The notes beneath the pieces are model-generated. The model ran no database searches and was not told the DNA's origin. It saw only the letters and a program-made list of their open reading frames with translations. A stretch of 64,000 nucleotides of DNA, taken from contig NZ_LJYX01000006.1 of the NCBI RefSeq assembly GCF_001440345.1, forward strand, positions 186,001 to 250,000. Direction: 5' to 3'. Origin of the DNA: Colwellia sp. TT2012. GTDB lineage: Bacteria > Pseudomonadota > Gammaproteobacteria > Enterobacterales > Alteromonadaceae. This document shows, piece after piece, positions 33,349 to 42,045 of the stretch (positions are counted from its first letter, which is position 1; each line of letters starts with the position of its first letter). The translations under genes and the position numbers were made by a program.

Positions 33349-35280
33349 ATGAATAAATTTTTAGTTCATTTAATACTTTCTGGGTATTTTATATTTTTTA
33401 GTTCATTTGCAAGCGCGCTTGATGAGTCAAAGCTGTTGACCAGCGAACTTGCTTTTCCATTTATCGTGACATTAGACAGTCCTGAAATACTTTCTCTGCA
33501 ATGGCATATTGCTGACGGATATTATCTTTATAAAAAACGCATAAAACTTTCTGTAAGCATCATTCATGACGATAGCTCAAACAGTGACGATGCCACGACA
33601 GCGCAACCAACTCAAGTAGGTAAAGCACAATTCCCTGCAAGTTTATTTATCGATGATCCTGCGTATAAAGGGTTGGAAGTCTTTAGAAATACCTTAATAG
33701 TGAAATATGCGCTTAGTGGCTCTGCCGCATCATTTGCCAATACAAGTTTAAAAATTAAATATCAGGGCTGTGCTGATGTTGGCGTTTGTTATCCACCCGT
33801 TAAAAAAATCATAAAGTTAGCGGATTTAAAACCTAGTCTTAATGTATCTAACTTAACTAACTTAACTAATGTAACTAATGTAACTAATGTAACTAATGCA
33901 ACTAATGGTTCTGAGGCTGCTAATCCTAGTAGCATTGATATCGAAACTAAGGTGGAGCAAGACGTTAAATCAGAACAAGACACGATAGCGAATAGCTTAG
34001 CATCGGATAACTTTATCTTAACTTTGTTTAGTTTCTTTGGTTTTGGTTTGCTTTTAGCTTTTACGCCATGTGTATTTCCTATGATCCCTATTTTGTCAGG
34101 CATTATCATTGGCCAAGGAAAGCAACTCTCGACACGTAAAGCCTTCGCTTTATCACTGGCCTATGTTCTGGCAATGGCATTAACTTATACCGTGGTGGGA
34201 GTGCTGGCCGCTTTATTTGGTACCAACTTGCAAATATGGTTTCAAAACCCTTGGGTATTAAGCAGTTTCGCTGGTATTTTTGTGGTGTTATCACTGTCAA
34301 TGTTCGGTTTTTATGATGTGCAAATGCCAGCATTTATTCAAGTTAAGTTAAATAACCTCAGCAATAAGCAGGAAAGTGGTAAATTAATCAGTGCTGCCAT
34401 TATGGGCGTGTTATCAGCGCTAATTGTCGGGCCATGTGTTACTGCCCCATTAGTGGGCGCGCTTATATATATTGGTCAAACAGGAGATACTATCTTAGGT
34501 GGTGCGGCACTGTTTTGTTTAGGTTTGGGTATGGGCGCGCCATTACTCGTTATAGGTACCTCCGCAGGTAAAATATTACCTCGTGCAGGTATGTGGATGG
34601 TGGCAGTGAAAGGTATTTTTGGTGTGCTTATGTTGGCCGTTGCTATTTGGTTATTAGCGCGCATATTGCCACCAGTAATTACGCAACTATTGTGGGCACT
34701 GTTATTGGTTGTTTCTGCTGTGTATATGGGCGCTTTACGTCAACATAATAAAGATACAACACCATGGCAGTTGTTATGGAAAGGTCTTGGTTTAGTGATA
34801 ATGCTAGTTGGCTTTCTTATGATTGTTGGTGCCTCAACAGGGAAAAGTAATCTGTTGTCGCCATTAGCAAACTTAGCCAGTGGTGTTAATACAACTTTAC
34901 CGAGTGAACACCAGGGCATTGTCTTTAAACCCGTAAAAAGTATTGATGATTTAAAGGTAACTCTTCAGCAAGCCAGTAAAAACAAGCAAGTTACCATGTT
35001 TGATTTTTATGCTGATTGGTGTGTCTCTTGTAAAGAAATGGAAGAAGTCACTTTTAAAGATTCAGCAGTGAAATTGAAACTAGCCAAGGTACATAAGATA
35101 CAAGCGGATGTTACCGCCAATGATAATATTGACAGTGAATTATTGAAACATTTTGGCATTATTGGTCCGCCCGCTATCTTGTTTTTTAATGACCAAGGTG
35201 AAGAACTAAGAAACCATAGAATAGTAGGGTATATGGATGCAGATAAATTCTTAAAACATATTGCTAAAGTGGTTGATTAG
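33349..35280 (+). CDS. dsbD: Thiol:disulfide interchange protein DsbD
   Basis: About 643 residues from ATG 33349, where a signal peptide (MNKFLVHLILSGYFIFFSSF...) begins. The longer frame from 33220 has no membrane-targeting start. Three DsbD domains: periplasmic N-domain with Cys141/Cys147 in QGCADVGVCYPP; eight-TM core from about 222 with FTPCVFPM (Cys241) and IVGPCVTAPL (Cys363); C-terminal thioredoxin domain with YADWCVSCKEM (Cys558/Cys561). It moves reducing equivalents from cytoplasmic thioredoxin to the periplasm. The linker between N-domain and core holds a run of Asn-Leu-Thr or Asn-Val-Thr triplets (about 166-187). Its place in this operon suggests it supplies the TlpA-like protein and perhaps the flavin proteins with electrons. 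Confidence 0.93.
   Translation: MNKFLVHLILSGYFIFFSSFASALDESKLLTSELAFPFIVTLDSPEILSLQWHIADGYYLYKKRIKLSVSIIHDDSSNSDDATTAQPTQVGKAQFPASLFIDDPAYKGLEVFRNTLIVKYALSGSAASFANTSLKIKYQGCADVGVCYPPVKKIIKLADLKPSLNVSNLTNLTNVTNVTNVTNATNGSEAANPSSIDIETKVEQDVKSEQDTIANSLASDNFILTLFSFFGFGLLLAFTPCVFPMIPILSGIIIGQGKQLSTRKAFALSLAYVLAMALTYTVVGVLAALFGTNLQIWFQNPWVLSSFAGIFVVLSLSMFGFYDVQMPAFIQVKLNNLSNKQESGKLISAAIMGVLSALIVGPCVTAPLVGALIYIGQTGDTILGGAALFCLGLGMGAPLLVIGTSAGKILPRAGMWMVAVKGIFGVLMLAVAIWLLARILPPVITQLLWALLLVVSAVYMGALRQHNKDTTPWQLLWKGLGLVIMLVGFLMIVGASTGKSNLLSPLANLASGVNTTLPSEHQGIVFKPVKSIDDLKVTLQQASKNKQVTMFDFYADWCVSCKEMEEVTFKDSAVKLKLAKVHKIQADVTANDNIDSELLKHFGIIGPPAILFFNDQGEELRNHRIVGYMDADKFLKHIAKVVD
33850..33907 (+). repeat. 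Short tandem repeat inside dsbD encoding Asn-[Leu/Val]-Thr triplets
   Basis: 9-bp units of the type TAACTAATG repeated about six times in frame in the inter-domain linker. Length could vary between strains without breaking the frame. Confidence 0.8.
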
Positions 35281-35296
35281 TGAATAATCACAGGCC

Positions 35297-35370
35297 TTAC
35301 TAATACCTTACTAATACCTTACTAATACCTTACTAATACCTTACTAATACCTTACTAATACCTTACTATT
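35297..35370. repeat. 11-bp tandem repeat, six full copies plus a partial
   Basis: TTACTAATACC is repeated exactly six times (35297-35362) and then TTACTATT, between dsbD and apbE. The period of 11 places the repeat on the same helix face at each turn. No hairpin. Likely a slippage-prone variable number repeat that could alter apbE expression. Confidence 0.9.
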
Positions 35371-35404
35371 AAATGGCTATTAAATAATAATTAATGATAA
35401 TTAA

Positions 35405-36334
35405 ATGATTTCGCATTCAAACAACAAGCTAAAAAAATATAGTCATCAATTTAATTGCATGACCACACCTTGTGAAGTGCAACTTTATGCTGCTGATGCT
35501 AAATCGGCGGACAAGGTTGCACGTTTGATTGAAAAAAACACGCGTAGACTAGAAAAAAAGTATAATTTTTTTAGTGATGATTCATTAATTGCCAAGATTA
35601 ATAATCGAGAACAAGCGATTGTTAACATTGATAAAGAAACTCATCATGTATTGTCACTAGTACGAACGTTATCAGCTACAACCCAAGGATGTTTTGATAT
35701 TACTGTCGGCACATTAAAACAATGTATAAAACAGACTACAGTAGCGAAAATAGAAGCTTGTCGAGCTAGGTTAACGCCTTTTATTGGTGCTGATAAATGG
35801 CGCTTAACAGAAAAAAGTCTCCACTTTTCAAATGAGTTTGTGAAGCTTGATTTAGGAGGCGTGATTAAAGAGTTTGCTGTTGATCAAGCCGGCGAAATAG
35901 CTAAAAATGAAAATATGGCTGCTTTAATTAATTTTGGTGGTGATATTTATGTGAATGGTAATAAGCCAGATGGCTCACCATTTAATGTAGCCATTAAAAA
36001 TCCAAAGAACCCACAAGAAAATATTGCTATTTTACAACTGAGCAACCAAGGACTGACCACATCAGCTCACTATGAACGCAGCACATTAGTTGAAGGGAAA
36101 AGCTATTCACATATAATTAATTCAAATAGTAGTAATGCAAGTAGTAGCAGCAAGACTAATGACAAAGTCAGCAACACTTCAGCAATATTATCAGCAACCG
36201 TTATTTCTCATTCAGTATTAACGAGTGGTATTTATTCAACATCTCTAATGGTCAATGCTAATTTAGTTATTGAGGGTGATATCAATGTAGTTATGATTGA
36301 TGAGGAATTACGTTTGCATCAAAATATTTTCTAA
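35405..36334 (+). CDS. apbE: FAD:protein FMN transferase, ApbE family, without visible signal peptide
   Basis: 309 residues. Transfers FMN from FAD to Ser/Thr in D-x-x-[ST]-G-A-[ST] motifs. Visible: MTTPCEVQLYA at 19-29 (start of the fold), KLDLGGVIKEFAVDQAG (147-163; the usual DLGGxxKGxAvD), NFGGDIYVNG (176-185) and TSAHYERS ... YSHIIN (219-239). Oddities: (1) the frame is closed by a stop just before ATG 35405 and the first 18 residues are polar, so there is no Sec, Tat or lipobox signal; (2) the Mg-ligand aspartate normally four residues before the conserved Thr279 is Gly275 (TSGIYSTSLMV); (3) a Ser/Asn-rich insert lies at 240-260. Last gene of the operon. Its likely targets are the three motif-bearing proteins upstream. 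Confidence 0.85.
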   Translation: MISHSNNKLKKYSHQFNCMTTPCEVQLYAADAKSADKVARLIEKNTRRLEKKYNFFSDDSLIAKINNREQAIVNIDKETHHVLSLVRTLSATTQGCFDITVGTLKQCIKQTTVAKIEACRARLTPFIGADKWRLTEKSLHFSNEFVKLDLGGVIKEFAVDQAGEIAKNENMAALINFGGDIYVNGNKPDGSPFNVAIKNPKNPQENIAILQLSNQGLTTSAHYERSTLVEGKSYSHIINSNSSNASSSSKTNDKVSNTSAILSATVISHSVLTSGIYSTSLMVNANLVIEGDINVVMIDEELRLHQNIF

Positions 36335-36725
36335 TTGCCAATATCTAACTTCTAATTCCTGCTTATAGGGCTTGGCACTCTAAGTAGGTTTGAAGTTACT
36401 AGGAGATAAAGATAAATCAGCATTTATGTTTTTATATTTGCCTGACCTATGGTGATTCTTTTTGGCGCACGTTCAGTTTCAATATTGCCTGTGGTTAAGT
36501 AGTCTACCGCTTGGTTTAGACATTGTTTGTAAATTAAGCCGTTGTATTATAAAGGGTACAAAAACTACAAATAAGTGAATAGTAGCTGAGGTTAGATAGA
36601 GACAGTCACTTGATGTTAATAAACTGTTATTATAAATTAGACTAAGCGGTTATTGAAAAGGATAGGATAGCTTAAGATTTAAATTAGGAAAAGAATAAAG
36701 CATGAACACTAAGTAGGAATAACCA
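36335..36725. other. Spacer between the apbE operon and the hybrid kinase
   Basis: 391 bp without a gene, terminator or clear operator. Presumably contains the promoter of the kinase gene. Confidence 0.35.
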
Positions 36726-39700
36726 TTGCCCAGACCTATTAGACTATTAATATTAGCCCTCGCTGGCTTGGTTAGCTTTTTCCCTTATCATTTTATAGCT
36801 AACTGGCTAGCAATTATCCCTGAAAGCAGTTCAAGCTTTGCCTTAACCACGTTGCAAATTTTCAGCGGCATATTTTTATATTTTTGTGTTAAAAAAAACA
36901 GCTCACGTTCATTTAAACTATTTTGGCAATACTTACTGCTAGCGATACTCGCGGTTATCGCTAGTAAATTTTTAAATGGCACACCAACAAGTATTAGCCA
37001 GCAGTTATATCAAGACTTTGCTTCACTGTTTATTTATTTCTTTATTTTATTGGCTATAGAGACCAACCCGCATTTAAGTGATATTCCACTTAATAAATAT
37101 ATCAGTGGCCGAGTGCCGGCTATATTTTTTACCCTGATTTGTTTTTGCTATTTTATTCTTTTACCGGCTGAATTTTCAGCTCTAATATACCAAACAGCCA
37201 AGCCCTCACTGTTATTTCATCTGCTCATAAATATTCTGATCATTGCTAGATTAATACAGTGTTTAGTGAATGCTAAAGATAACTTCTGGCGTTACACCTT
37301 TGCCTTACTCTCTTGCAGTGCCGTATTTTTATTGATAGGCAATCTCAGCGCTTTGCTTCCTCACGGTTTCCCGTTAATTAGCACCAACAGCTACTTTGTT
37401 CAGCTTATTGCTTTACTGCCATATTTTTTGCTCATTCTCACGGCAAATATCAGCTTAAAAGCCACCAAGCTACCTGCGGCTATAGCAAAAGAAAGCAGTC
37501 CAGAGTTCTACATTTTACTGCTTATGCTCATACCCACAGCAATCCATTTATATGGCTATGAGCAAAAGCTATTTTATAGTGTCGATTCCAATCTTCAATC
37601 GATTACCCTGCTTTTTTGGTTATTTGTTGCGGCGCTATTACTAGCAAATATCGCCAACAGCCGCCGTAGTCAAACTAAAAAGCTCAAACAAACTCTATTG
37701 GCACAAGAAGCTCAGCATCAACAACTCACCAGCCTAAATAATGACTTAACCGATGCGCTGATTAATAGTGAAGATAAAGCGATAGTTAACGCGTCAAATA
37801 ATGCCATCTTAACTACCTCTACTACCGGTGAGATATTATCCGCTAACCCCGCCGCCGTGCAGATGTTTCAAAGTCTTGAGCAAGAATTAAAAGGCATATC
37901 AGTTAGTCGCTTATTTGCAGAAAAAGACGAAATGCACTTCTTTTTTGACTTCCAAAGTAATATCTATTCATTACAGCGTAAAGGTGAGGGTATTTCGGTG
38001 GAGTGTGTGTCGCTGCGTTCAGATGGCACTGAATTTCCGGCACAAGCAGAGTTACAGTGGGCTGAGCGGGCTAAACATCCTCTTATTGTTATTACTTTTA
38101 TTAATTTATCAGCAAGAAAACATGCGGAAAAACAAGCCTTAGAATTAAAAGATAAATTCATCGCCAATATTTCTCATGAATTTAGAACACCACTAACCAT
38201 AATTAACGGCATCATAGATAGATATATAGAAAAAACCACAGATGAACTAGAAAGTGAAGATCTAATAACGGCTAAGCGTAATGGTTTACGCTTAGTACGT
38301 ATGGTAGAACAACTGTTAGAGCTTTCACGTTTAAGTGACAACCCACAACTGTCGCTGAGTACATACCGCTTAAAAACCCTTATGCGGATGCCTGTTGATT
38401 CCTTTTCTCGCTTGGCATCACAAAGTCATTTGAATTTTACTAGCAATATCCCGGACAATTTGTGGCTTGATTGTGATGGCCAAGCCTTTGAAAAAATCAT
38501 CTTCAATTTACTTGCTAACGCGATAAAATACACCCCAAAAGGTGGTAGTGTGCAAGTGAATGCCTATGCAGAACAAGACACCATTATTATAGATATTATC
38601 GATTCAGGCATAGGTATCAGTAAAGACTGCCAAGAGAAAGTTTTTGAACGCTTTCAACGAGCGGATGATGTAAAAAACCAAGCAACCTTTGGTGTTGGCA
38701 TTGGCTTATCATTAGTCAATGAACTGGTTAAAGCACACGATTGGCGCATAAGTTTAGTGAGTGAACATGGTCATGGTAGTAAATTTAGCCTGTCAATACC
38801 GCTAGCATCAGCCAATGATGTTGAGCCTGAAATATCGCTGAGTGTCTCAGAAAGTGAGGTTGCCTCATTACTAATAGAACAGCGCAGCGTAATAAGTCAT
38901 CAAAGTAATCATTCACAGCAAGTGGTTTTAGTTATTGAAGATAACCTTGATATGCAAAGTCATATAAAGCAAGTTATTGAGCAAGAACATCATTGCATTC
39001 TTGCCGGTAGTGGCGAACTTGGCCTGCAATTAGCGCAAGAATACCTCCCTGATCTTATTGTTTGTGATCTCATGTTAACGGGTATTGATGGTTTTGAAGT
39101 CTTAACACAGTTAAAACAAGACGACATGACCGCACATATTCCGGTGATATTACTGACAGCAAGATCTGATCTTGAAAGTAGATTACAAGGCCTTAAGTTA
39201 AATGCGGATGAATACTTAAGTAAACCTTTCAACCAACATGAGCTATTAACTCGAATTCAAAACTTAATCGCCAACAGACAGCGGTTACAGCAGCGCTATT
39301 TACAAAAATTTAACGACCAACAAAAAGCTGAGCAAAGAGCGGAAAGAAAAATTATTAGCCAGAATAATGCGGTAAAACTCACTCAAGAGATAGTGACAGA
39401 AGGCAGTCTAGAGGATAAGTTTTTACATAAACTCGAAAAGTTAATCGCCAAACATTACACCGAACCTGAGTTAGATATCTCATTACTGGCAAAAGAACTC
39501 GCCATGAGTGATAGGCAATTGCAGCGAAAAATTAAAGTTATACTCGGCACTACGCCTAATAACTTTATCAAAGACTTTCGTTTGAAAAAAGCACAAACAT
39601 TACTTATCGGTGGTGCACAAATAGGGCGTATTGCTTTAGATGTTGGCTTTTCATCACAAACCTACTTTGGCCGTTGCTTTAAGGAAAGCTTTAACTGCAC

Positions 39701-39752
39701 ACCAAAACAATATCAACAACAAATGGCACAACAAGATTCAACTAATGATTGA
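36726..39752 (+). CDS. Hybrid sensor kinase: 7-8 TM, PAS, HisKA-HATPase, receiver and AraC-type HTH
   Basis: 1008 residues. The start is taken as TTG 36726 with AGGA 8 bases upstream, because the first membrane segment begins at once (PIRLLILALAGLVSFFPYHF). About eight TM segments lie within 1-310. PAS at about 355-465; HisKA with His484 in FIANISHEFRTPL; HATPase with NLLANAIKYT, DSGIGIS and GVGIGLSLV (about 590-665); receiver with Asp781 in LIVCDLML and Lys833 in LSKPF; AraC helix-turn-helix at about 905-1000 (LLAKELAMSDRQLQRKIKVI, then DVGFSSQTYFGRCFKESF). All phosphorelay residues are present. This one-protein two-component design with a membrane sensor usually controls adjacent genes, so the apbE operon or its own neighbours are candidate targets; inference. 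Confidence 0.88.
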   Translation: MPRPIRLLILALAGLVSFFPYHFIANWLAIIPESSSSFALTTLQIFSGIFLYFCVKKNSSRSFKLFWQYLLLAILAVIASKFLNGTPTSISQQLYQDFASLFIYFFILLAIETNPHLSDIPLNKYISGRVPAIFFTLICFCYFILLPAEFSALIYQTAKPSLLFHLLINILIIARLIQCLVNAKDNFWRYTFALLSCSAVFLLIGNLSALLPHGFPLISTNSYFVQLIALLPYFLLILTANISLKATKLPAAIAKESSPEFYILLLMLIPTAIHLYGYEQKLFYSVDSNLQSITLLFWLFVAALLLANIANSRRSQTKKLKQTLLAQEAQHQQLTSLNNDLTDALINSEDKAIVNASNNAILTTSTTGEILSANPAAVQMFQSLEQELKGISVSRLFAEKDEMHFFFDFQSNIYSLQRKGEGISVECVSLRSDGTEFPAQAELQWAERAKHPLIVITFINLSARKHAEKQALELKDKFIANISHEFRTPLTIINGIIDRYIEKTTDELESEDLITAKRNGLRLVRMVEQLLELSRLSDNPQLSLSTYRLKTLMRMPVDSFSRLASQSHLNFTSNIPDNLWLDCDGQAFEKIIFNLLANAIKYTPKGGSVQVNAYAEQDTIIIDIIDSGIGISKDCQEKVFERFQRADDVKNQATFGVGIGLSLVNELVKAHDWRISLVSEHGHGSKFSLSIPLASANDVEPEISLSVSESEVASLLIEQRSVISHQSNHSQQVVLVIEDNLDMQSHIKQVIEQEHHCILAGSGELGLQLAQEYLPDLIVCDLMLTGIDGFEVLTQLKQDDMTAHIPVILLTARSDLESRLQGLKLNADEYLSKPFNQHELLTRIQNLIANRQRLQQRYLQKFNDQQKAEQRAERKIISQNNAVKLTQEIVTEGSLEDKFLHKLEKLIAKHYTEPELDISLLAKELAMSDRQLQRKIKVILGTTPNNFIKDFRLKKAQTLLIGGAQIGRIALDVGFSSQTYFGRCFKESFNCTPKQYQQQMAQQDSTND

Positions 39753-39861
39753 GTAGCTCAGCAAGTACCACACTGCGGGGATAATTCGACTCAGTAATCG
39801 TTGTTGTTCTATCACAATAAAAACAATGCCAGCCAAATGAATCCACGAACCTTCCTTAAAA

Positions 39862-39957
39862 ATATAACGCCCAAATAATGGGCAAATGATAGTTGGTTAA
39901 AATAGGCGACGCAGGAGCAAAAGCCAACGGCTATTTGTCCTTTTAAGTGACTTAGCT
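39862..39957 (-). repeat. attC site 1 (left end of cassette array)
   Basis: On the minus strand: R''-like CAGCTAAG, then AAAAGGACAAATAGCCGTTG, inner AACCAACTAT arm and R' GGGCGTTATATT. R'' carries TAAG in place of TAAC. Its arms GCCAAC and GTTGG pair, as in all long sites of this array. The cassette that should follow to the left is missing; the kinase gene ends at 39752. Confidence 0.7.
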
Positions 39958-40419
39958 GCCTTTGACTGACTCATGGTCATACCAAATACCATACTTATCA
40001 CCTTGCCATTTTAACCAATGGTATAAATAAGCAGTAGCAAGCATGAGTAACCCACCAACAAGTGCAGCCTCATTTATTAGCCCTAAACAACAAAAAATAA
40101 AACCACTTATATGACCGATGGTTTCAACTCTAGACGCTGATTTTCTGCTCGGTCGAGTTTGTAAAAAATTAAATACAAACCAACACTTCAATAGTAAAGG
40201 TAAAGTTTGCCAATGGTCCGATTTTTTATCAATCATAAGTCTCTCCTGATTCAAAGTTGATACATCAACCTCAAGTACAGCAGCAAGACATTTAAGGGAC
40301 TCTAAACTAGCATTTGATCCACTTTCAATTCGTTGGATCGTTCTAACATTTAATCCAGACATTTGAGCTAATTGCTCTTGTGAAAGGTGACGGCTAATAC
40401 GTAGTTCTTTAAGAATCAT
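39952..40419 (-). CDS. XRE-family regulator with two C-terminal TM segments (cassette gene)
   Basis: 155 residues. N-terminal helix-turn-helix (about 5-58, RISRHLSQEQLAQMSGLNVR, then TIQRIESGSNASLESLKCLA). Two hydrophobic segments at about 105-140 (ISGFIFCCLGLINEAALVGG...) make it a membrane-tethered DNA-binding protein of the XRE-plus-2TM type. The stop TAA is part of the attC R'' sequence (GGCAGCTAA), as expected when a gene ends at its cassette recombination site. The gene starts 111 bp inside the cassette boundary at attC 2. Function unknown. Confidence 0.78.
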   Translation of the reverse strand: MILKELRISRHLSQEQLAQMSGLNVRTIQRIESGSNASLESLKCLAAVLEVDVSTLNQERLMIDKKSDHWQTLPLLLKCWFVFNFLQTRPSRKSASRVETIGHISGFIFCCLGLINEAALVGGLLMLATAYLYHWLKWQGDKYGIWYDHESVKGS

Positions 40420-40530
40420 TAAACTTACCTCTGTACTTAAGAATCACAAGTATTCCTTGATTTTGTCAATGTCGGTTACGAATTTCTCCCGACATTCACC
40501 CAACATGGCAGAATAAGTGACCCTTTAGGC

Positions 40531-40630
40531 AGCTAACGCCACAATAATCGGCTAAGTAATGGTTGGCTAAAATTAGCGAGGCACGAGCAAAAAGCCAACT
40601 GTGTTTGTTCGTTTAATTGCCATGTTATAT
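40531..40630 (-). repeat. attC site 2
   Basis: Minus strand R'' ATATAAC ... GCCTCGCTAATTTTAGCCAA ... R' GTTAGCTG. The 10 bases GTTAGCTGCC at its R' end (plus strand 40528-40537) pair with the XRE-cassette end at 39951-39960, as expected of one excised circle. Confidence 0.8.
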
Positions 40631-40679
40631 TTTTTATACCATAATCTAATATATATTGGTACTTTCGAGATTTTACATT

Positions 40680-40919
40680 ATGGCTAAAAACACAAGCGTA
40701 ACATTGGGCGATCATTTTGATCAATTTATAAGCCAACAACTTAACACTGGTCGTTATGGCTCAGCAAGTGAAATTGTTAGAGCTGGATTAAGAGCTTTAG
40801 AAGATCAAGAAGCCAAGATATTAAATTTACGCAATATGCTAATCCAAGGTGAACAAAGCGGCATTGCTGATTACAGTTATGAAAGCTTATTAACCGAGTT
40901 AGATAAAGATAACCATTAA
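40680..40919 (+). CDS. parD: ParD-like antitoxin (type II toxin-antitoxin), cassette gene
   Basis: 79 residues from ATG 40680. Ribbon-helix-helix N-terminus MAKNTSVTLGDHFDQFISQQ, then YGSASEIVRAGLRALEDQE, the classic ParD phrase (SEVVRxALRLLE), and an acidic toxin-binding C-terminus (SLLTELDKDNH). Overlaps the toxin start by one base. It lies antisense to the attC direction in its cassette, as many toxin-antitoxin cassettes do, and must have its own promoter (TTGCCA and TATACC-like elements sit in the 60 bp upstream, not resolved). Likely stabilises the array. Confidence 0.88.
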   Translation: MAKNTSVTLGDHFDQFISQQLNTGRYGSASEIVRAGLRALEDQEAKILNLRNMLIQGEQSGIADYSYESLLTELDKDNH

Positions 40920-41212
40920 TGAAGAAGTTTTTACTATCTTCGAAAGCAAAGTCAGATTTAATTAAAATAGCTAAATATAGCCAATTAACTTGGGGGCAAT
41001 CACAAAGAAATGATTATTTAAAAATACTGGATAATACGTTTCAATTTTTAGCCGATGAACCAGAGTTAGGTATTAATTGCGATTATATTAGCAAAGGCTA
41101 CAACAAATACCCTCAAGCCAGTCATGTGATTTATTACAATGAGCATAAAGTTAATCAAATTTTAATAGTGCGTATATTGCATAAAAGTATGGATGTAAAC
41201 GCCGCACTCTAG
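40919..41212 (+). CDS. parE: ParE-like toxin of the RelE/ParE superfamily, cassette gene
   Basis: 97 residues, the usual ParE size. LSSKAKSDLIKIAKYSQLTW, then GQSQRNDYLKILDNTFQFLA, PELGINCDYISKGYNKYPQA and a final strand QILIVRILHKSMDVNAAL. The VRILHxxMD ending is diagnostic for ParE. ATG overlaps the ParD stop (TAATG). ParE toxins inhibit DNA gyrase; related RelE proteins cut mRNA. The end of the gene lies 2 bases before the attC 3 border region. Confidence 0.88.
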   Translation: MKKFLLSSKAKSDLIKIAKYSQLTWGQSQRNDYLKILDNTFQFLADEPELGINCDYISKGYNKYPQASHVIYYNEHKVNQILIVRILHKSMDVNAAL

Positions 41213-41217
41213 AAAAA

Positions 41218-41316
41218 ATATAACGCCTCATTAAGAGGCTAAAAATAGTTGGTTAAAATAAGCGACGCAGGAGTAAAAACCAACTGTTACTCGTCCTTTT
41301 AAATGACTTGTTAGAG
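41218..41316 (-). repeat. attC site 3
   Basis: Minus strand R'' CTCTAAC then AAGTCATTTAAAAGGACGAG, arms AACCAAC / GTTGGTT, and R' GTTATATT. The 12-base run AAAAAATATAAC at 41213-41224 is the exact complement of GTTATATTTTTT at 40624-40635, the two ends of the ParDE cassette. Confidence 0.85.
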
Positions 41317-41461
41317 TTTTTCCTATAAAAATCAATGAATAATGACACAATAAAATATACTAGCAAAAGATAATAAATTCTCAAGTGAAATATTTACTAA
41401 CTATACTTGTTCTTATAAAAATATTGATTTAAACACTACACCTAACTCAAGGAACAACTAA

Positions 41462-41974
41462 ATGAAAACTAGTAATTTACTAATTATGTTATTATCTATA
41501 TTTTCTGTAATAGCATTTGCTACTGATAATAAAATCAGTGTAAAACCAAACTTAGAAGGTTTGAAATTACCAGAAAAATACAAAGATTGGAGAGTAATTT
41601 CTGCTTCTCATAGAACAGACAATAAAAGCATGAGAATTATTTTAGGGAATGATATTGCCATTAAAGCATCACGTTTAAATCAAACTAACCCTTGGCCAGA
41701 AGGTACTATTTTAGGAAAGCTAGTTTGGAAACAAACTACTAAAAAAAACTGGCCTACTGCAATTTCTCCAGATGAGTTTATTCATGCTGAATTTATGTAT
41801 AAGGATACTAAAAAATTCAAATCCAATGGGACTGGTTGGGGGTGGGCTCGTTGGTTAGGAAAAGAACAAAAACCGTATGGTGATAAAAATGATTTAAATC
41901 AATCTTGTATAGCATGTCACACGCCCGTAAAAGGAAATGATTGGGTATTCACCACTCCAATACAGTTACCATAA
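41462..41974 (+). CDS. Cytochrome P460-like secreted haem protein, cassette gene
   Basis: 170 residues. Signal peptide MKTSNLLIMLLSIFSVIAFA. Mature part: LEGLKLPEKYKDWRVISASH near the N-terminus (P460 family block), IAIKASRLNQTNPWPEGTIL with KLVWKQ, FMYKDTKKF, GTGWGWARWLG, and a single C-type haem motif CIACH near the C-terminus (about 155-159). Cytochrome P460 proteins oxidise hydroxylamine or handle nitrogen oxides; many small single-haem members have no assigned role. Placed antisense to attC direction within its own cassette, bounded by attC 3 and 4. Its CTCTAAC boundary matches GTTAGAG at the other end. Confidence 0.82.
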   Translation: MKTSNLLIMLLSIFSVIAFATDNKISVKPNLEGLKLPEKYKDWRVISASHRTDNKSMRIILGNDIAIKASRLNQTNPWPEGTILGKLVWKQTTKKNWPTAISPDEFIHAEFMYKDTKKFKSNGTGWGWARWLGKEQKPYGDKNDLNQSCIACHTPVKGNDWVFTTPIQLP

Positions 41975-42045
41975 AAATGTCAAAAAAAGCTATATGATTT
42001 TTATAGCTTTTATAAAAGACTGAATGTGATTTAGAACTCTGAAAA

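Noticed and set aside
35297..35370. CRISPR-like repeat array
   Set aside because: Units are 11 bp with no spacers; a simple tandem repeat.
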